A stretch of 64,000 nucleotides of DNA, from contig NZ_CP109171.1 of assembly GCF_036246005.1 (NCBI RefSeq), positions 7,800,001-7,864,000 of the forward strand. The letters are read 5' to 3'. The DNA is from Streptomyces sp. NBC_01723 (GTDB lineage: Bacteria; Actinomycetota; Actinomycetes; Streptomycetales; Streptomycetaceae). Position 1 is the first letter of the stretch. Each line of letters opens with the position of its first letter. The notes below the pieces were generated by a model, which saw only the letters and a list, made by a program, of their open reading frames with translations, did no database searches and was not told the origin of the DNA. This document shows positions 21,802 through 30,434 of the stretch, in pieces. The translations under genes were made by a program, and so were the position numbers.

Positions 21802-22686
21802 TCAGCCGGGCAAGCGGTCGTCCAGCAGGCGCAGTTCCGCCTCGCTCAGCTCCAGCTCGGCCGCCTCGGCGGAGTCCTGGATCGACGCCGGGCGGCTGGC
21901 GCCCGGCACCGGGATCACTGCTGGGGATCGGGCCAGCAGCCAGGCCAGGGCGATCTGCTGGGGGCTGACGCCGCGCACGTCCGCGATGCGGTGGAAGGCT
22001 GTGCTCGCCGCGGTCGGACCGCGGGTGTCGTCGAGGGAACTCCGGGAGATGCCGCCCAGGGGGCTCCAGGGCAGGAAGGCCAGTCCCAATTTGGTGCTCA
22101 GCCGCAGCTCGGGCTCGCTGTCGCGAACCGCTGGTGAGTACTGATTCTGTACGGAGACGAGGCCGTCGCCGAGGATCGCGTGCGCCTCGTGAATCTGGTC
22201 GGCGCCGACGTTGGAGATCCCGGCTGCGCGGATGGTGCCGGCGTCGAGCAGCTCGCGCAGTGCCCCTACGGACTCCGCCCAGGGCACGGCCGGGTCCGGC
22301 TTGTGCAGCTGGTACAGGCCGATGGCCGCCACGCCCAGGCGCTTCAGGGACGCCTCGGCGGCGCGCTTGAGGTGGTCGGGCGTGGCGTCGACGGTCCAGC
22401 TGCCGTCGCCGGGGCGACCGCGCCCGCCCTTCGTGGCGACGATCAGGCGGGAGGTGTCCCCGCCGTATCGGGACAGGGCGCGGGCGATGAGGAGCTCGTT
22501 GTGGCCGGTTTCGCCGGGGTGCCAGTGGTAGCTGTCGGCGGTGTCGATGAGCGTGACCCCGGCGTCCAGGGCGGCGTGGATGGTGGCGACGGCCCGCTGT
22601 TCGTCCGGGCGGTGCTCGATGGACAGGGGCATGGCGCCCAGGCCGACGGCGCTCACGGCCGTGTCTCCGATGGTGCGGTACAGCAT
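21802..22686 (-). CDS. Aldo/keto reductase
   Basis: 294 aa, NADPH-dependent TIM-barrel oxidoreductase. GLGAMPLS, DTADSYHWHPGETGHNE (catalytic Asp and Tyr), the Lys in VATKGG, the His in LYQLHKPD and IPVPGASRP for cofactor binding are all present. The start is ATG at 22686; upstream frame extension would run into the next gene. It lies 14 bp behind the epimerase gene on the same strand, and both are divergent from the LysR gene, which suggests a small LysR-controlled operon of unknown substrate. Confidence 0.94.
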   Translation of the reverse strand: MLYRTIGDTAVSAVGLGAMPLSIEHRPDEQRAVATIHAALDAGVTLIDTADSYHWHPGETGHNELLIARALSRYGGDTSRLIVATKGGRGRPGDGSWTVDATPDHLKRAAEASLKRLGVAAIGLYQLHKPDPAVPWAESVGALRELLDAGTIRAAGISNVGADQIHEAHAILGDGLVSVQNQYSPAVRDSEPELRLSTKLGLAFLPWSPLGGISRSSLDDTRGPTAASTAFHRIADVRGVSPQQIALAWLLARSPAVIPVPGASRPASIQDSAEAAELELSEAELRLLDDRLPG

Positions 22687-22700
22687 GGCGTGTCCGTTTC

Positions 22701-23642
22701 TCAGGAGGTGGGGGAGGCGGTGACGGCGAGGGCTTCGGCGACGGCGTCGGGGAGCCAGTGGGTGATGTGGGAGAAGGGGAAGCCCAGTCCCCTCGCGCGG
22801 GCGTTGCTCATGGCGTAGTGACGGTCGAAGGAGAACGGCGAGGCCGGCTCGCCCGCGGCGACTCTGCGGTACACAGCCTTCCGGCCGCTCTGTGCGGCGA
22901 TGACGGCACCAAGGCCATAGACGTCGAGCAGCCCGTCGGAGCAGGCGTTGACCGGGCCGGTGGCATCGGTGAGCGTGGCAGCCCACGCCAGCAGCTCCGC
23001 CAACTCCTCGTAGTGGACGAAGACGGTGGGCAGCGCCTCGGCATGCGCGGTGATCCGTGCACCCTGGGTGATGCGCTCGGTGTAGTGGCTGAGCCGACCG
23101 GTGAACTCCGCCGCGCCGCCACCGAGGACGTGGGCGCTGCGGACTGCGGCGAAAGCGAACCCGTGGTGCCGGGTGAAGACGGCCTCCGCCTGGCGCTTGC
23201 CCTCGGCGTAATGCGCCCGCAGGTACGCCGGGTCGTGCCAGGGAAGGTTCATCCGGACCAGCCAGGTGGCCGGATCCACCATCTCCTCGGGTACCGATGT
23301 CCCGGGCGGGACCGCGGGCAGTGCGGCGGTCGCCGGGTCGTAGACCTCGATCGTGGAGGTCATGACGTAACGCCGGGTGCGGCCGCTGAAGGCACGGGCG
23401 GCGATCGCGGCCTGCACCGGGGTGTAGCAGACCTGGTCCACCACCACATCGAAGGTGCGAGATCCCAGCGCGGCGATCAGGCCGGCCTCGTCGTCACGGT
23501 CGGCAACCAGGTGCTCGACCCCTGCCGGCGGAGGGGTGGAGCCGCGGTTGATCACAGTGACCCGGTGGCCCGTCGTTTGCAGGCGCTGCACCAGAACGCT
23601 GCCGAAATAGCGGCTCCCGCCGATCACGCAGATCTTCTTCAT
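22701..23642 (-). CDS. NAD(P)-dependent epimerase/dehydratase-like (extended SDR) protein
   Basis: 313 aa. The N-terminus (KKICVIGGSRYFGSVLVQRL) is a Rossmann nucleotide-binding motif with GGSRYFG in place of the usual GGTGFIG, as in atypical extended SDRs related to isoflavone reductases and plant-type mRNA-binding epimerase homologues. MTSTIEVY carries a Ser, and the catalytic Tyr/Lys pair may be YAEGK near 170. First gene of the operon with the aldo/keto reductase; 70 bp separate its start from the divergent LysR start. Confidence 0.88.
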   Translation of the reverse strand: MKKICVIGGSRYFGSVLVQRLQTTGHRVTVINRGSTPPPAGVEHLVADRDDEAGLIAALGSRTFDVVVDQVCYTPVQAAIAARAFSGRTRRYVMTSTIEVYDPATAALPAVPPGTSVPEEMVDPATWLVRMNLPWHDPAYLRAHYAEGKRQAEAVFTRHHGFAFAAVRSAHVLGGGAAEFTGRLSHYTERITQGARITAHAEALPTVFVHYEELAELLAWAATLTDATGPVNACSDGLLDVYGLGAVIAAQSGRKAVYRRVAAGEPASPFSFDRHYAMSNARARGLGFPFSHITHWLPDAVAEALAVTASPTS

Positions 23643-23651
23643 GTGGCCATC

Positions 23652-23672
23652 CTGAAGACCTACAGTCTTCAG
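23652..23672. promoter_or_regulatory. Perfect 8-bp inverted repeat in the divergent LysR promoter region
   Basis: CTGAAGAC, a 5-nt spacer (CTACA) and GTCTTCAG form a perfect palindrome, 9 bp upstream of the epimerase start and about 41 bp upstream of the LysR start. Its size and its place in a 70-bp divergent region fit a LysR-type or repressor operator controlling both directions. Confidence 0.65.
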
Positions 23673-23712
23673 TAGAAGTGCCCAATTACTGGCTACGTGT
23701 TAAGGATTACTG

Positions 23713-24678
23713 TTGATCGATGTGCAGCGGCTCCGTGTCCTGCGGAGTGTGGCCGAACACGGCAGCTTCAACCGGGCGGCCGCGGCCCTCCACCTCACCC
23801 CCTCAGCCGTCTCCCAGCACGTGGCCGCACTCGAGCGCAGCCTCGGCGCCCAGGTCGTCGCACGCAGTACCCGCGGAGTCACTCTGACCCCGGCCGGACG
23901 GATCATGGTCGGGGCCGCCGAGTCGGTCGCCGCGGAGCTCGTACACGCCCAGCGGCAGGTCGATCAACTCGACAGCGGTCGCACCCAGATCACCATCGCC
24001 ACCTTCACCAGCGGCGGCAGGCTCCTCCTGCCCGGCGCACTCACCCGCCTGGCCGCCGCCCACCCCGACACCGTGGTCCACGTCAGGGAAGCCGAGCCCG
24101 AGGACAGTCTGCCCCTGGTCCGCCAGGGCGCCGTGGACCTCGCACTCGCCTACCACTTCGACGGCCCGCTGCCCGGCCGGCTCGGCCCGGCCTCCAGCCT
24201 GGTGTGGACGCCACTCCTCGAAGACCCTCTGCATGTGGTCCTGCCCGATACCCACCCCCTGGCCGGCCGGGACTCACTCGACATCGCCGAGCTGGCCGCC
24301 GCACCCTGGGTGCTGGGCTGCCTCAAGACCGAGACCTACCTGCGCCGTTACGCCGAACGTGCCGGATTCGACCCGGAGGTGCGCAGCACGACGACCGACT
24401 ACTTCTTCGCCCGCTCGCTCGTCGCCGCGGGCCTGGGAATCTCGCTGATCCCCTCCATCGCGCTGACCCCTCCAGTAGCGGGAGTACGCACCGTCCCCAT
24501 CGTGGCGCCGACGCCGACCCGGCACATCGGCGTCGCCGCCATCAGCCGCCGCACCCTGCCCCAGGCCATGACACTGATACGAGCCCTCCTGCAACAGGCA
24601 GCCGCACCGGACGGAGTCGACCCGCGCTCAACGACAGGTGGCCACGCAGACGGCCGAGTTGTTCCGCAGGTGGAGTGA
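23713..24678 (+). CDS. LysR family transcriptional regulator
   Basis: 321 aa. The first 60 residues are the LysR winged HTH (RLRVLRSVAEHGSFNRAA...SAVSQHVAALERSLG), followed by a two-lobe periplasmic-binding-protein-like effector domain (ITIATFTSGG, LVWTPLLEDPLHVVL, GLGISLIPS). The TTG at 23713 has AAGGA about 5 nt upstream. It is divergent from the epimerase/aldo-keto reductase pair and is presumably their effector-responsive regulator. The last 20 residues are Gly/Asp-rich and extend beyond the usual family end. Confidence 0.95.
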   Translation: MIDVQRLRVLRSVAEHGSFNRAAAALHLTPSAVSQHVAALERSLGAQVVARSTRGVTLTPAGRIMVGAAESVAAELVHAQRQVDQLDSGRTQITIATFTSGGRLLLPGALTRLAAAHPDTVVHVREAEPEDSLPLVRQGAVDLALAYHFDGPLPGRLGPASSLVWTPLLEDPLHVVLPDTHPLAGRDSLDIAELAAAPWVLGCLKTETYLRRYAERAGFDPEVRSTTTDYFFARSLVAAGLGISLIPSIALTPPVAGVRTVPIVAPTPTRHIGVAAISRRTLPQAMTLIRALLQQAAAPDGVDPRSTTGGHADGRVVPQVE

Positions 24679-24695
24679 TCCGCGTCAGGTCGACT

Positions 24696-25262
24696 TCACG
24701 ACCGCGGGGATCCCGTCGGGCCGAACATCACGCCCGCCAGCGCCCCGAAGGTGTCTTCGGGGTCGCGTCCGTCCAGCAGACCGTCAAGGTTGTGGGAGAG
24801 CAGCAGCGTCGCGAAACCATGGGCCATCGACCAGGCCGCCATGAAGCTGACGGCCGGATCCTCACCATGGCCCTCCACGGCCGTACGGAGCATGCTCCGC
24901 GTCTGTCGGCGCGCCGCGAGGAGTTCCGGGTCGTCGGGGCGCAGGAGCTCCGGTCGGAACATGATCTGGAAGTGCGCTGGGTGCGCGGCGGCGAAGCCCA
25001 CGTACCGGACGCCCAGGTCGCGCAGGTCCTCCGCCTCGCCGAGCGCGGCGGACAGGAAGCCGTAGCCCTCGGTGGCGATGGCGGTGAGAAGCCCCGCGCG
25101 GTCCTTGAAGTGGTGTGCGGGCGCGGCATGGGAAACGCCCGCGCGGCGGGCCAGGTCGCGCAGGGACAGGGCTGCCGGTCCTTCGGTCGCGATGACGTCG
25201 AGGGCCGCGGTCAGCACGGCCCGTCGCAGGTCTCCGTGGTGGTAGGAGCGCTCGGTGGGCAT
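24696..25262 (-). CDS. TetR/AcrR family transcriptional regulator
   Basis: 188 aa. The HTH (LSLRDLARRAGVSHAAPAHHFKDRAGLL) occupies about residues 33-60, and the C-terminal half resembles the WHG-type TetR ligand domain. It is divergent from the SCO6745-like gene; the 74-104 bp between them hold two copies of a 22-bp element (25278-25339), likely its operators. It probably represses the divergent gene and itself. The end lies 17 bp from the convergent LysR gene. Confidence 0.94.
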   Translation of the reverse strand: MPTERSYHHGDLRRAVLTAALDVIATEGPAALSLRDLARRAGVSHAAPAHHFKDRAGLLTAIATEGYGFLSAALGEAEDLRDLGVRYVGFAAAHPAHFQIMFRPELLRPDDPELLAARRQTRSMLRTAVEGHGEDPAVSFMAAWSMAHGFATLLLSHNLDGLLDGRDPEDTFGALAGVMFGPTGSPRS

Positions 25263-25277
25263 GGGAACAGCTTAGCG

Positions 25278-25339
25278 CAATCTAGTCATTGACAAGATGA
25301 GAGGTCGAAGGCACTCTCAATCTGGGCAATGACAACATG
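25278..25339. promoter_or_regulatory. Paired 22-bp operator-like repeats between tetR-type gene and SCO6745-like gene
   Basis: Two direct copies at 25278-25299 and 25318-25339 agree at 18 of 22 positions (CAATCT, then CA, then TGACAA, then ATG). Starts are 40 bp apart, about four helical turns. TTGACA at 25289 can serve as a -35 box toward the plus-strand gene. Position and spacing fit a cooperative TetR-family operator. Confidence 0.6.
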
Positions 25340-25366
25340 CAAGAGCAGCGAATAAGGGGAGCCACG

Positions 25367-26236
25367 TTGAGCAACGACCATGGCCGTACAAGGCAGATGT
25401 GGCACCTCCTGGAGCCCCTGCACGCCGTCCTCTATTTCGCGCCACAGGTGTTCGAGGAGGTCGAGTCACTCGGCTACGACACCGGTGAGCGCTGGCCGAG
25501 TTACTTCGCCTTGCGGGCGGCGCCGCTCGGGGCCCCCGGATCTCGTCAGGTGGCCTCCGCGTTCTACAGCTTCAGCCCGCGCATGGTCGCCGAACACATC
25601 CCCGCCGCCTGGGACGTCGCCGCACCGGACAAGGTGGTCCATGCCCGGATGCGCGGCATCGACCGGGCGTACCGCGCTCTCTTCGGTGCGCGGACGGACG
25701 GCCCCGAAGTCGCGGAGGCCGCCGCACTCGCCCGCCGGGCGGCGGAGGCCGTACACACCGAGGGCCGACCGCTCGCCGCCGCCAATGCCGCGCTGCCCTG
25801 GCCCCAGGAGCCGCACCTCGTGCTGTGGCAGGCCGCGACGATCCTGCGCGAGCACCGCGGCGACGGTCATCTCGCCGCCCTCCTGACCGCGGGCCTCGAC
25901 TCGGTGGAGGCGCTGGTGTCGTTCGCCGCGATCGGCGCGGCTGCGACGGATGTCTTCGCCAGTCGCGGTTGGAACGAGCAGGAGTGGGCGGCCGCCCGTG
26001 AACGGCTCCGCGCCCGAGGACTGCTGAACGCCGACCACACCGCGACCGACGCGGGCCGTGCCCTGCGTGCGAAGGTCGAGCGGCGCACCGACGAACTCGC
26101 CGCTGCCCCCTGGCAAACCCTCGGCGACGAGGACACCACGAAGCTCGCCGAACTCCTCGGCCCGCTCTGGCTGGAGGTCCTGGGCTCAGGCATGCTGCCT
26201 CGCGAGACCACACTCGGCATCGGAAGAATTGGCTGA
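25367..26236 (+). CDS. SCO6745-family protein (helix-turn-helix-like, function unknown)
   Basis: About 289 aa. It matches by pattern the actinobacterial family annotated SCO6745: RQMWHLLEPLHAVLYFAPQV at the start, YFALRAAPLG, AFYSFSPRMV, and a C-terminal winged-HTH-like part (WNEQEWAAARERLRARGLLNAD). Members often sit near TetR regulators, as here. I prefer TTG at 25367, with AGGGGAG 7 nt upstream, to the ATG at 25337, which overlaps the second operator-like repeat. Biochemical role unknown. Confidence 0.85.
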   Translation: MSNDHGRTRQMWHLLEPLHAVLYFAPQVFEEVESLGYDTGERWPSYFALRAAPLGAPGSRQVASAFYSFSPRMVAEHIPAAWDVAAPDKVVHARMRGIDRAYRALFGARTDGPEVAEAAALARRAAEAVHTEGRPLAAANAALPWPQEPHLVLWQAATILREHRGDGHLAALLTAGLDSVEALVSFAAIGAAATDVFASRGWNEQEWAAARERLRARGLLNADHTATDAGRALRAKVERRTDELAAAPWQTLGDEDTTKLAELLGPLWLEVLGSGMLPRETTLGIGRIG

Positions 26237-26292
26237 CCCGCCCTGCGATTCCGGTGTCTGCGTCGTGCCGGGTCCCCACGAGCCGGCGCTGT

Positions 26293-26778
26293 CTACCACC
26301 AGGCGGAGCATCTGGCCGCGGGTGCCGTGACCAGCGAGCCACAGACCCGGAACTGGTACGCGGGGTCGGTGCTGGTTCGCCGGAAGGGCGTGGTCAGGCT
26401 CTGTCCCGCGGACCGGACCGTGAAGGGGCCGCACTGGAGCCAGGGGGACACGGAGTCGGCGTTGTCCCAGCCGTTTGCCTTCCAGTCCATCCAGACCTTG
26501 TCGCCGGGCCGGGTCTGACCGCTGATCTTGCCGAAGCCGATCTGCGTGCTGCCGTAGACGCCCTTCTCGAGCGTGAAGTGGACGTTGCCGACCCAGAATT
26601 GCTGCGGCTTCTTGGCATCGCCCGAGGCGTTGTCCGGGTGGTCGCGGAAGCCGCGCTTGCCTCCCACGCAGTCGGAGGCCGCGGCCGCGGCGGGCTGCGG
26701 GGGCTGGGCGAGGACGACACCGGTCGCGACCGTGCACAGCGCCGCGACCGTGGCGAGGGTGGAACGTAGCAGGCGCAT
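26293..26778 (-). CDS. Small secreted protein with signal peptide, function unknown
   Basis: 161 aa. Basic N-terminus MRLLRS, a hydrophobic core to about residue 24 and an AxA-type site before ASDC mark a Sec signal peptide. The mature part of about 120 residues is rich in Trp, Gly and charged residues (FWVGNVHF, GYGS-like, WMDWKANGWDNADSVSPWLQCGPF) and has Cys at about 37, 118, 148 and 158 that could form two disulfides. This looks like a compact extracellular domain, but I recognise no family. It is flanked by an SCO6745-like gene (convergent) and decayed genes. Confidence 0.8.
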   Translation of the reverse strand: MRLLRSTLATVAALCTVATGVVLAQPPQPAAAAASDCVGGKRGFRDHPDNASGDAKKPQQFWVGNVHFTLEKGVYGSTQIGFGKISGQTRPGDKVWMDWKANGWDNADSVSPWLQCGPFTVRSAGQSLTTPFRRTSTDPAYQFRVCGSLVTAPAARCSAWW

Positions 26779-27032
26779 GAGAGTCGTCTCTTCCTGTCTG
26801 TGGAAGGAACCCCGTGATGAGGCCGGGACCTGGAGAACAACTCGAACATTAGGGACGAGGGGGAGCAGGCGGCACCTGAGAGTTGTCAGGGTGTCCGTAC
26901 GCCGTCGACGCGCTGCTGTGCGCGGACGGCCGGCGCAGCCGGCGCTTCCCCTGGTGCGACACCAGCCACCGCGCCAGATCCGCCGGGCCGGGCGACGGGC
27001 AGACGGCGAAGGACTGAGCTGCGCCAGGCGGT
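26779..27032. other. Intergenic region with possible gene debris
   Basis: No intact gene. On the plus strand a short frame near 26890-27016 reads like a protein tail (PYAVDALLCADGRRS, FPWCDTSHRA, then stop) and may be another truncated gene, in line with the two remnants that follow. I cannot assign it. Confidence 0.4.
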
Positions 27033-27237
27033 GCGCTCGCGCTGATGGACACGATGACGGTGGACGATCCGACCGTTCCGGGGCTCGAGGACGTGTACAC
27101 CAAGGCGCTCAGCGAGATCACCGTGGCGAAACGCGAGCACCGCGAGCCGCCGACCGAACAGGAGTCTGCCCAGCCTGAACGGGTGCTGGACCTGAATGCC
27201 GCGCTCAATGCGTCCGCCGCCCAGGTCCGGGATTCCG
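27033..27237 (+). pseudogene. C-terminal remnant of a Ku-type NHEJ protein
   Basis: The frame reads ALALMDTMTVDD, then GLEDVYTKALSEITVAKREH, then VLDLNAALNASAAQ. This is the pattern of the C-terminus of actinobacterial Ku (the final long helix, the AKREHRE-type run and the DLMAALxAS tail). The core DNA-binding ring is missing. After about 27240 the frame runs into unrelated sequence. Assignment from remembered family pattern only. Confidence 0.6.
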
Positions 27238-27259
27238 GCGTGAACGGTCACGTGCGACT

Positions 27260-27842
27260 CGCATTACCTACGGCCTGCTGAACCTGACCCGCCGCGACGG
27301 CGGTGACGCACCGACGGCGCTGGAGCCGGGGCGTCGGTATCGCGCCGGCGTGCACCTCAACAGCGTCGCCCAGGCGTTTCCCGCGGGTCATCGGATCCGC
27401 CTGTCCTTGTCGACCTCCTACTCGCCGCTGGCCTGGCCGCCGCCGCGGCCCGTCCGAGGGGACCCCTGCGCTGCGCACCACCCAGGTGACCCCGCCGGAG
27501 CAGCAGTGGGAAGTACGCCGCGAACTGGTCACGTACGGGTCCGTCCTGGAAATCGTCAAGGACGCCGGGACGGTCCGCTACGACGACGTCGACCTGGAGG
27601 TGGGGCGCCGGGCGGTCGAGCGGTACGGGGTGGTGGCCGACGACTTCACCTCCGCGACCGGGGAGTCCACCTGGACCATGCGTTTCCACCGGGATGACTG
27701 GGACACGGAGATCGTCACCCACACCGAACCCTCCTGTGATGATCGGGATTTCCACGTCTCGGCGACCCTGGATGCGTACGAGGGCCCACGGCGGGTCTTC
27801 CTCCGGACGTGGAACGAGTCTGTACCACGCGACCTCCTGTGA
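27260..27842 (+). pseudogene. Remnant of a CocE/NonD-type (X-Pro dipeptidyl-peptidase-like) hydrolase, C-terminal domain with internal deletion
   Basis: In one frame 27260-27460 reads ITYGLLNLTRRD...RAGVHLNSVAQAFPAGHRIRLSLST..SPLAWPPPRPV. In another frame 27471-27842 reads LRTTQVTPPEQQWEVRRELV...DDFTSATGESTWTMRFHRDDWDT...RVFLRTW. These are consecutive pieces of the galactose-binding-like C-terminal domain of CocE/NonD hydrolases. The catalytic domain is absent, about 20-75 residues are missing between the pieces, and the frame shifts at the junction. The gene is therefore dead. It is joined directly to the Ku remnant, indicating deletion of intervening DNA. Confidence 0.75.
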
Positions 27843-27896
27843 GCGGGTGCCGAGGCACGTGGCGCCGAATGTGAGTCCGGCCCGGTCAGACAGCCC

Positions 27897-28739
27897 TTAG
27901 CGCAGCAGGCGGGCCATTTGCTCGGCCGCCCGCACCGAGGCGTCTCCGCAACAGTTGTTGAACAGCACGTGGACCTGCTGCGCCTGCCCGGCCAGTTCAC
28001 GCAACCGGGAGGTCCACGATGCGAGTTCGTCCCGCGAGTAGGCGTACCGGAAGCGGTCCTCCTTGCTCCCTCGTCCCCAAGAGGCGCTGCGTCCGTGGAA
28101 CCGCACGACGGCCAGTCGCGACGCAGTCACGGGTGCGACTGGCGGCAGGGAAGAGGGCAGGCCCTGGACCATGTCGACGGCGACGGCGGTCATGCCGTGG
28201 TCCGCGAGCAGGGCGTGCGTCAACTCGGCTTGTCCTTCACGCCACCAGTCGGGATGCCGGAACTCCACAGCGACCGGCCAGCCGGCCGTCCGCCGCGCGG
28301 TCTGCGTCAGGATCCGCTCGGCCCGGGCGCCGGGCCGCAGCCACCGGGGGAACTGGAACAGCACGCTGCCAAGCCGTCCGGCCCGCCGCAACGGCCCTAC
28401 TCCCTCGGCGAATCGCGACCACACTTCGTCGAGCACGCCGCCGTCCTGCGCGTCGGCCGGCATCCCGCCCGGCATCACCGCCTCGCGGGTGGGGTGCCCG
28501 GTCAACAAGGAGAACGCCTTTACGTCGAAGGTGAATCCGTCCGGCGTGCGCTCCACCCACATCCGGCTGACCCGTTCTTGAGGCAGGGCGTAGTACGACG
28601 CGTCGGCCTCGACGACCGGAAACCGCTCTGCGTAGTACCGCAGTCGCCCCTCGGCGTCGCGCTGCCCGGCCGGATACCAGCCGCTGCGCACCAGTGCCGG
28701 ATCGGTCCACGAGCACGTGCCCACGAAGATGTCGCCCAT
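27897..28739 (-). CDS. DUF72 domain-containing protein (YecE-like TIM-barrel)
   Basis: 280 aa. FVGTCSWTDPALVRSGWYP at the start, YYAERFPVVEADASYYALP, FDVKAFSLLTGHPTR, LFQFPRWLRPG, VEFRHPDWW and HVLFNNCCGD are the conserved blocks of the DUF72/YecE family, a TIM-barrel of unknown activity. The final block normally reads NN(C/H)xG(D/Q)xA, intact here. The start at 28739 gives the standard family N-terminus. It is divergent from the zinc dehydrogenase 415 bp away. Confidence 0.93.
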   Translation of the reverse strand: MGDIFVGTCSWTDPALVRSGWYPAGQRDAEGRLRYYAERFPVVEADASYYALPQERVSRMWVERTPDGFTFDVKAFSLLTGHPTREAVMPGGMPADAQDGGVLDEVWSRFAEGVGPLRRAGRLGSVLFQFPRWLRPGARAERILTQTARRTAGWPVAVEFRHPDWWREGQAELTHALLADHGMTAVAVDMVQGLPSSLPPVAPVTASRLAVVRFHGRSASWGRGSKEDRFRYAYSRDELASWTSRLRELAGQAQQVHVLFNNCCGDASVRAAEQMARLLR

Positions 28740-29154
28740 AGGAGACCGGTACCCATGGGACACGAGTCTGCTCGTGCGGGGCCGCATGGCGTCGGCTCGG
28801 CCCCTGGCTCTTGCCGGGACGCATCTTCTCGCCCGGCCGTGAGCAGAGTTGCCCGCGAGGTCTACGCGCTGCGCAAGCGGAGTCGAAATCTCTCGCATCA
28901 TGTCCGACCCCTCGGCTGCGGGGAGCTGCCCGACGGCGAGTACACGCCGAGTCGCCTCCGGGGGCGGTTCCGCCAGGCTCTGGCTAGGGTAGACGTGCGG
29001 CCGGGCGCAGGGCCCGACGTGTGGCCCGCCCCTTGCGCCCGTGGATTGGTGCGGATGTGTATCGGTCGCCGGCCCAGGCCGTGCGCGCGCATGGCGTCGC
29101 CCCCACGGGAGACCCGCAAGGAGCCAAGCGTCGCTGCTACCCGAGGAGACCCCG
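28740..29154. other. Divergent intergenic region, DUF72 / dehydrogenase
   Basis: 415 bp without a credible gene. GGGTAG at 28987-28992 resembles a SigB-type -10, with GGTT 17 bp upstream; the spacing is one base longer than the usual 14-16. GGGTAC on the minus strand (28749-28754) lies just upstream of the DUF72 start but lacks a matching -35. Confidence 0.4.
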
Positions 29155-30339
29155 ATGCGAGCACTCACCTGGCACGGCAAGCGGGATGTCCGCGTGGAGA
29201 CAGTCCCCGACCCTGTGCTCGAGGATCCGACGGACGTCGTCGTGCGGGTGACGTCAACGGGTGTCTGCGGATCCGATCTCCATCTGTACGAGGTCCTGGG
29301 GCCCTACCTCGATCCCGGCGACATCCTGGGGCACGAACCGATGGGCATCGTCGAGGAGGTCGGCCAAGAAGTCACCGGACTGTCGGCGGGCGACCGTGTG
29401 GTGGTGCCGTTCAACGTCTCCTGCGGACGTTGCTTCATGTGCGACCGTGGACTGCATTCCCAGTGCGAGACCACCCAGGTCAAGGAACGTGGCACGGGCG
29501 CGGCGCTCTTCGGGTTCAGCAAGCTGTACGGCCAAGTACCCGGGGGGCAGGCGGAGTTCCTGCGGGTGCCGTTCGGCAACACCCTTCCCATCAAGGTGCC
29601 GGAAGGCCCTGCGGACGATCGCTTCGTCTTTCTCTCCGACGTCCTGCCCACCGCCTGGCAGGCCGTGGAGTACGCAGACATCCCGCCCGGCGGCACCGTG
29701 ACCGTCCTGGGGCTCGGACCCATCGGTGCCATGGCCGCCCGGATGGCGCTGCACCGCGGCGCGAGTCTCGTCGTGGGGGTGGACCTGGTGCCCGAGCGGC
29801 TCAGCCGCGCACACGCGGACGGTGTCAAAGCCCTGGACCTGCGCCGGTACGGCAAGGACCTGGGAGACAAGATCCGCGACCTGACCGAGGGGCGTGGCAC
29901 GGACGCCGTCATCGACGCCGTGGGCATGGAGGCACACGGAGCGCCCGTGGCCAAGGCGGCGCAGTGGGGCGTCGGCCTGCTGCCCGGTGCCGTGGCCGAG
30001 AAAGTCATGGACCGCGCCGGCATCGACCGGCTCAACGCCCTCCACGCTGCGATCGACATCGTCCGGCGCGGGGGCACCCTCTCGGTGGTCGGTGTCTATG
30101 GCGGCTCGCTCGACCCCATGCCGATCCTGACCATGTTCGACAAGCAGATCCAGCTGCGCATGGGGCAGGCCAACGTCAAGCACTGGGTGGACGAGCTGCT
30201 GCCGCTGCTGACCGACGAGGACCCCCTCGGGGTCGACGACTTCGCCACCCATCACATGACCCTGGAAGAGGGCCCCAAGGCGTACCAGATGTTCCAGGAC
30301 AAGGAAGACGGGATGATCAAGACGCTGCTCAGGCCCTGA
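29155..30339 (+). CDS. Zinc-dependent alcohol dehydrogenase (formaldehyde dehydrogenase-like MDR)
   Basis: 394 aa. GVCGSDLHLYE and GHEPMG carry the catalytic zinc ligands (Cys, His, Glu), and the four-Cys structural zinc loop is in CGRCFMCDRGLHSQC. The cofactor motif is GLGPIGAMAARMALHRGA, and an insert around residues 105-135 (KERGTGAALFGFSKLYG) with VFLSDVLPTAWQAVEY is typical of the glutathione-independent formaldehyde/polyol dehydrogenase branch. ATG at 29155 follows GAGGAG by 6 nt. Substrate unknown; the stress-type genes nearby suggest aldehyde detoxification. Confidence 0.94.
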   Translation: MRALTWHGKRDVRVETVPDPVLEDPTDVVVRVTSTGVCGSDLHLYEVLGPYLDPGDILGHEPMGIVEEVGQEVTGLSAGDRVVVPFNVSCGRCFMCDRGLHSQCETTQVKERGTGAALFGFSKLYGQVPGGQAEFLRVPFGNTLPIKVPEGPADDRFVFLSDVLPTAWQAVEYADIPPGGTVTVLGLGPIGAMAARMALHRGASLVVGVDLVPERLSRAHADGVKALDLRRYGKDLGDKIRDLTEGRGTDAVIDAVGMEAHGAPVAKAAQWGVGLLPGAVAEKVMDRAGIDRLNALHAAIDIVRRGGTLSVVGVYGGSLDPMPILTMFDKQIQLRMGQANVKHWVDELLPLLTDEDPLGVDDFATHHMTLEEGPKAYQMFQDKEDGMIKTLLRP

Positions 30340-30434
30340 CCGCCGAGCTCCGGACGACTTTTGGCACGGTGGCGCCCGGGGGCTGCGACGGTCTGGTCGA
30401 CCGTGCAACTGGAGTCGGCATCGCCGGAAAGCGC

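Noticed and set aside
28970..28992. SigB promoter for the zinc dehydrogenase (GGTT ... GGGTAG)
   Set aside because: Spacer is 17 nt instead of 14-16 and the sixth base of the -10 is G, so it is mentioned only as a possibility.
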